A DNA stretch of 64,000 nt from Streptomyces sp. NRRL B-3428 (GTDB lineage Bacteria > Actinomycetota > Actinomycetes > Streptomycetales > Streptomycetaceae). This document shows, piece after piece, positions 61,405 through 64,000 of the stretch. The notes under the pieces were generated by a model. The model was given only the letters and a program-made list of their open reading frames with translations. It searched no databases and was not told where the DNA came from. Made by a program: the position numbers and the translations under genes. Every line of letters begins with the position of its first letter. Position 1 is the first letter of the stretch. The DNA lies in the NCBI GenBank assembly GCA_000721375.1, contig JOGW01000008.1, forward strand, positions 434,001-498,000. The letters run 5' to 3'.

Positions 61405-61633
61405 ACGGATAGCTTCGTGCATGGCAGGGGGCGTGGCTGGCGGAAATCCGACATGGACGTGAGCAGGGCGGGGGCGGTGCGGCGCGGAGAGCGGATCAGG
61501 GCGTAATGGCGGTCGATTCGGGTCCAAAGACCACGGGGGCGTGCGGGTCGCCGGGGCGACAGTAGGAGGTGGCCCGCAACCGCCCTGCACCCACCCCGCA
61601 CCCACCCCCAAGCCCCGAGCCTTGAGCCGCACC

Positions 61634-62809
61634 ATGTCTCAGCCTGTTTCTGCCACCACTCCGAGCCGCGTCAGAGCACTCACCGACCTCGCCGCCCCCC
61701 AGTTCGGCGACGCCAACCTCGTGCTGCGGGCCGCGCTCGCCAGCGCGCTCGCCTGGTGGATCGCGGCCGATCTGCTCAACCTCTCCGCGCCGGACCTCGC
61801 ACCCGTCGGCGCGATGCTGGCCTGTCAGCTCACCCCGTACGACACCGCGCGCCGGGCCTTCCACCGCGGCGCCGGGGTGGCCTTCGGCGGCGCGCTCGGC
61901 CTGACGGCCTCGATGACGGTCGGGGTCACCCCGCTCACGATGTTCGCGACCGTGCTGCTCGGCATGTTCGCGGGCCGGCTGCTGCGGCTCGGCGGGCAGG
62001 TGCACCAGATCGCGCTGACCGCGGTCCTGGTGATGGGCGTGCCCGGACATCTCGATTACGGCGTGCACCGGCTCGCGGCCAACCTGATCGGTGTCGCGAT
62101 CGGTGCGGCCATCGGGCTCGCGGTACCCCCGCCCCCGTTCGCCCGGCGCGCCTCGGAGAAGCTCGCGCGGCTGTCGGCGCAGATGAGCGAGCTGCTCACC
62201 GAGATGTCGGAGCAGCTGCGCAGCGGCGACTGGGACGTGCACAGCGGCGAGTGGGTTGAGCGGGCCCGCGCGCTGTCCGAACGCCTCACCAAGGTCCGCA
62301 AGGCCGTGGCCGCCGCCGAGGACGCCAACCGCTGGCGGCCGCACACCCGGGCCGCGACCCTCCGCGTGGAGCGGCTGCTCGAATCGACCCGCTGCCTGGA
62401 CCACGTGGGCCATCAGATACGGGGCATCGCACGCGGTCTGTACAACCTCACCTACCGCGAGGGCCGCCCGCCCGCCCTGCACTGGTCGCAGCACGACAGC
62501 GCGCTGCGACCGGAGCCGACCCGCGCCCCCGAGGGCCTCGACCAGGTGCTCGCCGATCTCGCCGGGACACTCGCGGTCCTCACGGATCCGCGCTCCCTGC
62601 ACGACTGCCCCACTCCCGAGCTGCGCTCCCGGCTGCGCGATCACCTGGGCGCGGCGGAGACCAGTTTTCTGACCTGCGCGCTCAAGCAGCAGTCCGTGTA
62701 CGCGGACTGGCGTGAGCTGTGCACCGCCGGGATCCTGGAGGACGCCCGCAAGGTCCTGCACGAGCTGGATCCGCAGGTGGGCCCGCATCAGCGGGCCTTC
62801 CACGACTGA
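61634..62809 (+). CDS. Aromatic-acid-exporter/FUSC-like membrane protein
   Basis: 391 aa. N-terminal half (residues about 25-170) has five or six transmembrane segments (NLVLRAALASALAWWIAADLL, FGGALGLTASMTVGV, FATVLLGMFAGRLLRL). The C-terminal half is cytoplasmic and helical with coiled-coil-like stretches (LARLSAQMSELLTEMSEQL, RALSERLTKVRKAVAAAEDA). This is the layout of FUSC_2/ArAE proteins, which export aromatic acids. Substrate unknown. The ATG has no strong ribosome site. Confidence 0.75.
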   Translation: MSQPVSATTPSRVRALTDLAAPQFGDANLVLRAALASALAWWIAADLLNLSAPDLAPVGAMLACQLTPYDTARRAFHRGAGVAFGGALGLTASMTVGVTPLTMFATVLLGMFAGRLLRLGGQVHQIALTAVLVMGVPGHLDYGVHRLAANLIGVAIGAAIGLAVPPPPFARRASEKLARLSAQMSELLTEMSEQLRSGDWDVHSGEWVERARALSERLTKVRKAVAAAEDANRWRPHTRAATLRVERLLESTRCLDHVGHQIRGIARGLYNLTYREGRPPALHWSQHDSALRPEPTRAPEGLDQVLADLAGTLAVLTDPRSLHDCPTPELRSRLRDHLGAAETSFLTCALKQQSVYADWRELCTAGILEDARKVLHELDPQVGPHQRAFHD

Positions 62810-62847
62810 GCGGGCGGCCTTCGCACCGCCCTGGATAGGCTGGATGA

Positions 62848-63213
62848 ATGAGCGACAATCTCCCCCCTTGCCCCCAGTGCTCCTGCGAGTACACGTACGC
62901 GATGAACACCCTTGTGGTGTGCCCGGAGTGCGGTCACGAATGGGTCCCCGGCGAAAGTGTGGACGCAGGCGCGGGCGCCTCCGGCTCCGAGGAGAAGGTG
63001 ATCAAGGACTCGGTCGGCAATGTGCTGCAGGACGGCGACAGCGTGACCGTGGTCAAGGCGCTCAAGGTCAAGGGCAGCCCGTCGGGCATCAAGGCCGGCA
63101 CGAAGGTGCGCAACATCCGGCTGATCGACGGCGTCGACGGGCACGACATCGACTGCAAGGTCGACGGCTTCGGTGCGATGCAGCTGAAGTCGAGCGTCGT
63201 GAAGAAGGCCTAG
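62848..63213 (+). CDS. PhnA-like zinc-ribbon protein (YjdM family)
   Basis: 121 aa. An N-terminal zinc ribbon is formed by CPQC (Cys8, Cys11) and CPEC (Cys25, Cys28). The C-terminal PhnA/KTSC-like domain has KVIKDSVGNVLQDGDSVTVVKALKVKG and IDCKVDGFGAMQLKSSVVKK. Family members are annotated as alkylphosphonate utilisation proteins, but a role in that process is unproven. No phosphonate genes are nearby. Confidence 0.82.
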   Translation: MSDNLPPCPQCSCEYTYAMNTLVVCPECGHEWVPGESVDAGAGASGSEEKVIKDSVGNVLQDGDSVTVVKALKVKGSPSGIKAGTKVRNIRLIDGVDGHDIDCKVDGFGAMQLKSSVVKKA

Positions 63214-63221
63214 AAGGCGCC

Positions 63222-63248
63222 CGGCGGATCAGGCCCTGGAGTCCGCCG
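63222..63248. terminator. Hairpin between the zinc-ribbon gene and the permease
   Basis: CGGCGGA (63222-63228) pairs with TCCGCCG (63242-63248), 7 bp with a 13-base loop, in the 36-bp gap between two convergent genes. Modest strength. Confidence 0.5.
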
Positions 63249-63249
63249 T

Positions 63250-63999
63250 TCACGCCCGCCGCAACGGATCACGCACCCGCGTCCGTACCCGGTACCAGCC
63301 GAGGATCAGCGCGGCGGTGATCGGCACGATCAGGAGCACCGTGTCGCGCCCGGGTCCGTCGGTGTCGAACCACATCATCACGATCACACCGAGCAGGAAC
63401 GCGAGCGTCGCGAGGTTCACCCAGGGCGCCGCCCACAGGCGGAAGGCGGGGCGTTCGGCGAGACCCAGACGGGCGCGCCGGACGAAGGCCAGATGGCAGA
63501 TCATGATCATGCACCACGTGGTGATGATGCCGAGCGCCGCGATGTTGGTGACGATGCCGAAGGCCTTGTCCGGCAGCCAGGCGTTGAGTCCCACTCCGCA
63601 CAGGATCACTGCCGAGGTCAACAGCACACCGCCGTACGGCACTTGGCTACGGCTCATCCGCGAGGTGAACCCGGGCGCTGAGCCCGCCGCCGCCATCGAG
63701 CGCAGGATCCGACCGGTGGTGTAGAGGCCGGAGTTGAGGCTGGACATCGCCGCGGTCAGCACGACCATGTTCATCAGCCCGCCCGCGGCCGGGACGCCGA
63801 GTCCGGCGAGCACGGTGACGAACGGGCTCTGGTTCGCGGAGTACGAGGTCCAGGGCAGCAGCAGGACGAGCATGAAGACCGAGCCCACGTAGAAGACCGC
63901 GATGCGCCACATGATGGAGTTCACGGCCTTGGGCACGACCTCCTGCGGCTTCGCGGTCTCCCCCGCCGTCACTCCGACCATCTCGATCGAGGCGTACGC
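63250..63999 (-). CDS. Amino acid permease (APC family), C-terminal part, cut by the window end
   Basis: About 250 codons, open at the right edge; the N-terminus lies beyond base 64000. It has the APC superfamily motif YASIEMVGVTAGETAKPQE and about seven hydrophobic helices (IAVFYVGSVFMLVLLLPW, GGVLLTSAVILCGVGLNAWL, ATLAFLLGVIVMMWF). The sequence resembles AnsP/GabP-type permeases for asparagine or basic and branched amino acids. It would import an amino acid with H+. The basic end RVRTRVRDPLRRA is cytoplasmic. Confidence 0.85.
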   Translation of the reverse strand, partial: AYASIEMVGVTAGETAKPQEVVPKAVNSIMWRIAVFYVGSVFMLVLLLPWTSYSANQSPFVTVLAGLGVPAAGGLMNMVVLTAAMSSLNSGLYTTGRILRSMAAAGSAPGFTSRMSRSQVPYGGVLLTSAVILCGVGLNAWLPDKAFGIVTNIAALGIITTWCMIMICHLAFVRRARLGLAERPAFRLWAAPWVNLATLAFLLGVIVMMWFDTDGPGRDTVLLIVPITAALILGWYRVRTRVRDPLRRA

Positions 64000-64000
64000 G

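Overview
The window is 64 kb of chromosomal DNA from a high-GC actinobacterium, almost certainly Streptomyces or a close relative. Third codon positions are strongly GC-rich, start codons are ATG or GTG, and genes overlap by ATGA, GTGA or TGATG. The gene set is Streptomyces-like: SigE-type ECF sigma factor, RsbU/SpoIIE phosphatase, AldO alditol oxidase, ethylmalonyl-CoA pathway next to psd/pssA, an SCO4225-type membrane protein and an Rv2578c-type radical SAM protein. There is no rRNA, intact tRNA, insertion sequence, prophage or CRISPR array. Most genes are housekeeping or ordinary accessory genes, so the more unusual material is regulatory DNA and gene remnants.

Region 1 (1-11.4 kb), sugar and arabinan use. 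The end of a ChvE-type sugar-binding protein is followed by its ATPase and permease (gguA, gguB), an aldose 1-epimerase and an alditol oxidase. A convergent operon encodes a secreted GH51 arabinofuranosidase, a secreted GH43 endo-arabinanase and a second GH43 enzyme without a clear signal peptide. A divergent secreted PL9-like pectate lyase completes a pectin/arabinan breakdown and uptake set.

Region 2 (11.4-25.9 kb). An ECF sigma factor with a membrane-anchored partner is followed by an aldehyde oxidoreductase operon in the order of E. coli paoABCD, facing a TetR gene across twin palindromic operators. Next come a methyltransferase, a PAS/GAF/PP2C/ATPase stress phosphatase, a 14-helix drug exporter fused to carboxypeptidase-regulatory-like domains and preceded by two large inverted repeats, an SRPBCC protein and a small secreted protein.

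Region 3 (25.9-32.6 kb). A gene-poor stretch with tRNA-arm-like hairpins, a DIP1984-family gene and the broken remains of a divergent TetR/MFS pair. A radical SAM gene behind an SOS-box-like palindrome, a secreted tripeptidyl-peptidase-like hydrolase and small genes follow.

Region 4 (32.9-43.9 kb), central carbon metabolism. A duplicated-and-fused 3-hydroxyacyl-CoA dehydrogenase and a TetR regulator precede an apparently complete ethylmalonyl-CoA operon (ccr, ecm, mcl, mch, mcd). Its promoter has a palindrome in the spacer, and a compact three-way-junction RNA fold is predicted to begin about four bases after the start of transcription. psd and pssA (phosphatidylethanolamine synthesis) follow, closed by a perfect 18-bp terminator stem.

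Region 5 (44-50.6 kb). A truncated tetR pseudogene lies between two terminators. It is followed by a five-gene branched-chain amino acid ABC operon (livFGHMK) divergent from a PucR/CdaR-type regulator, with a perfect 18-bp palindrome between them.

Region 6 (50.7-64 kb). An overlapping NUDIX/ADP-ribosylglycohydrolase pair, BCCT transporter, glycerate kinase, LtrA, sirtuin, a MerR-methyltransferase fusion, an alkylation-repair pair (adaA-alkA and ogt), an aromatic-acid-exporter-like protein, a PhnA-like zinc-ribbon protein and the 3' end of an amino-acid permease.

Short tandem duplications that include or abut start or stop codons recur across the window (7.5, 13.1, 18.7, 30.2 and 58.2 kb).
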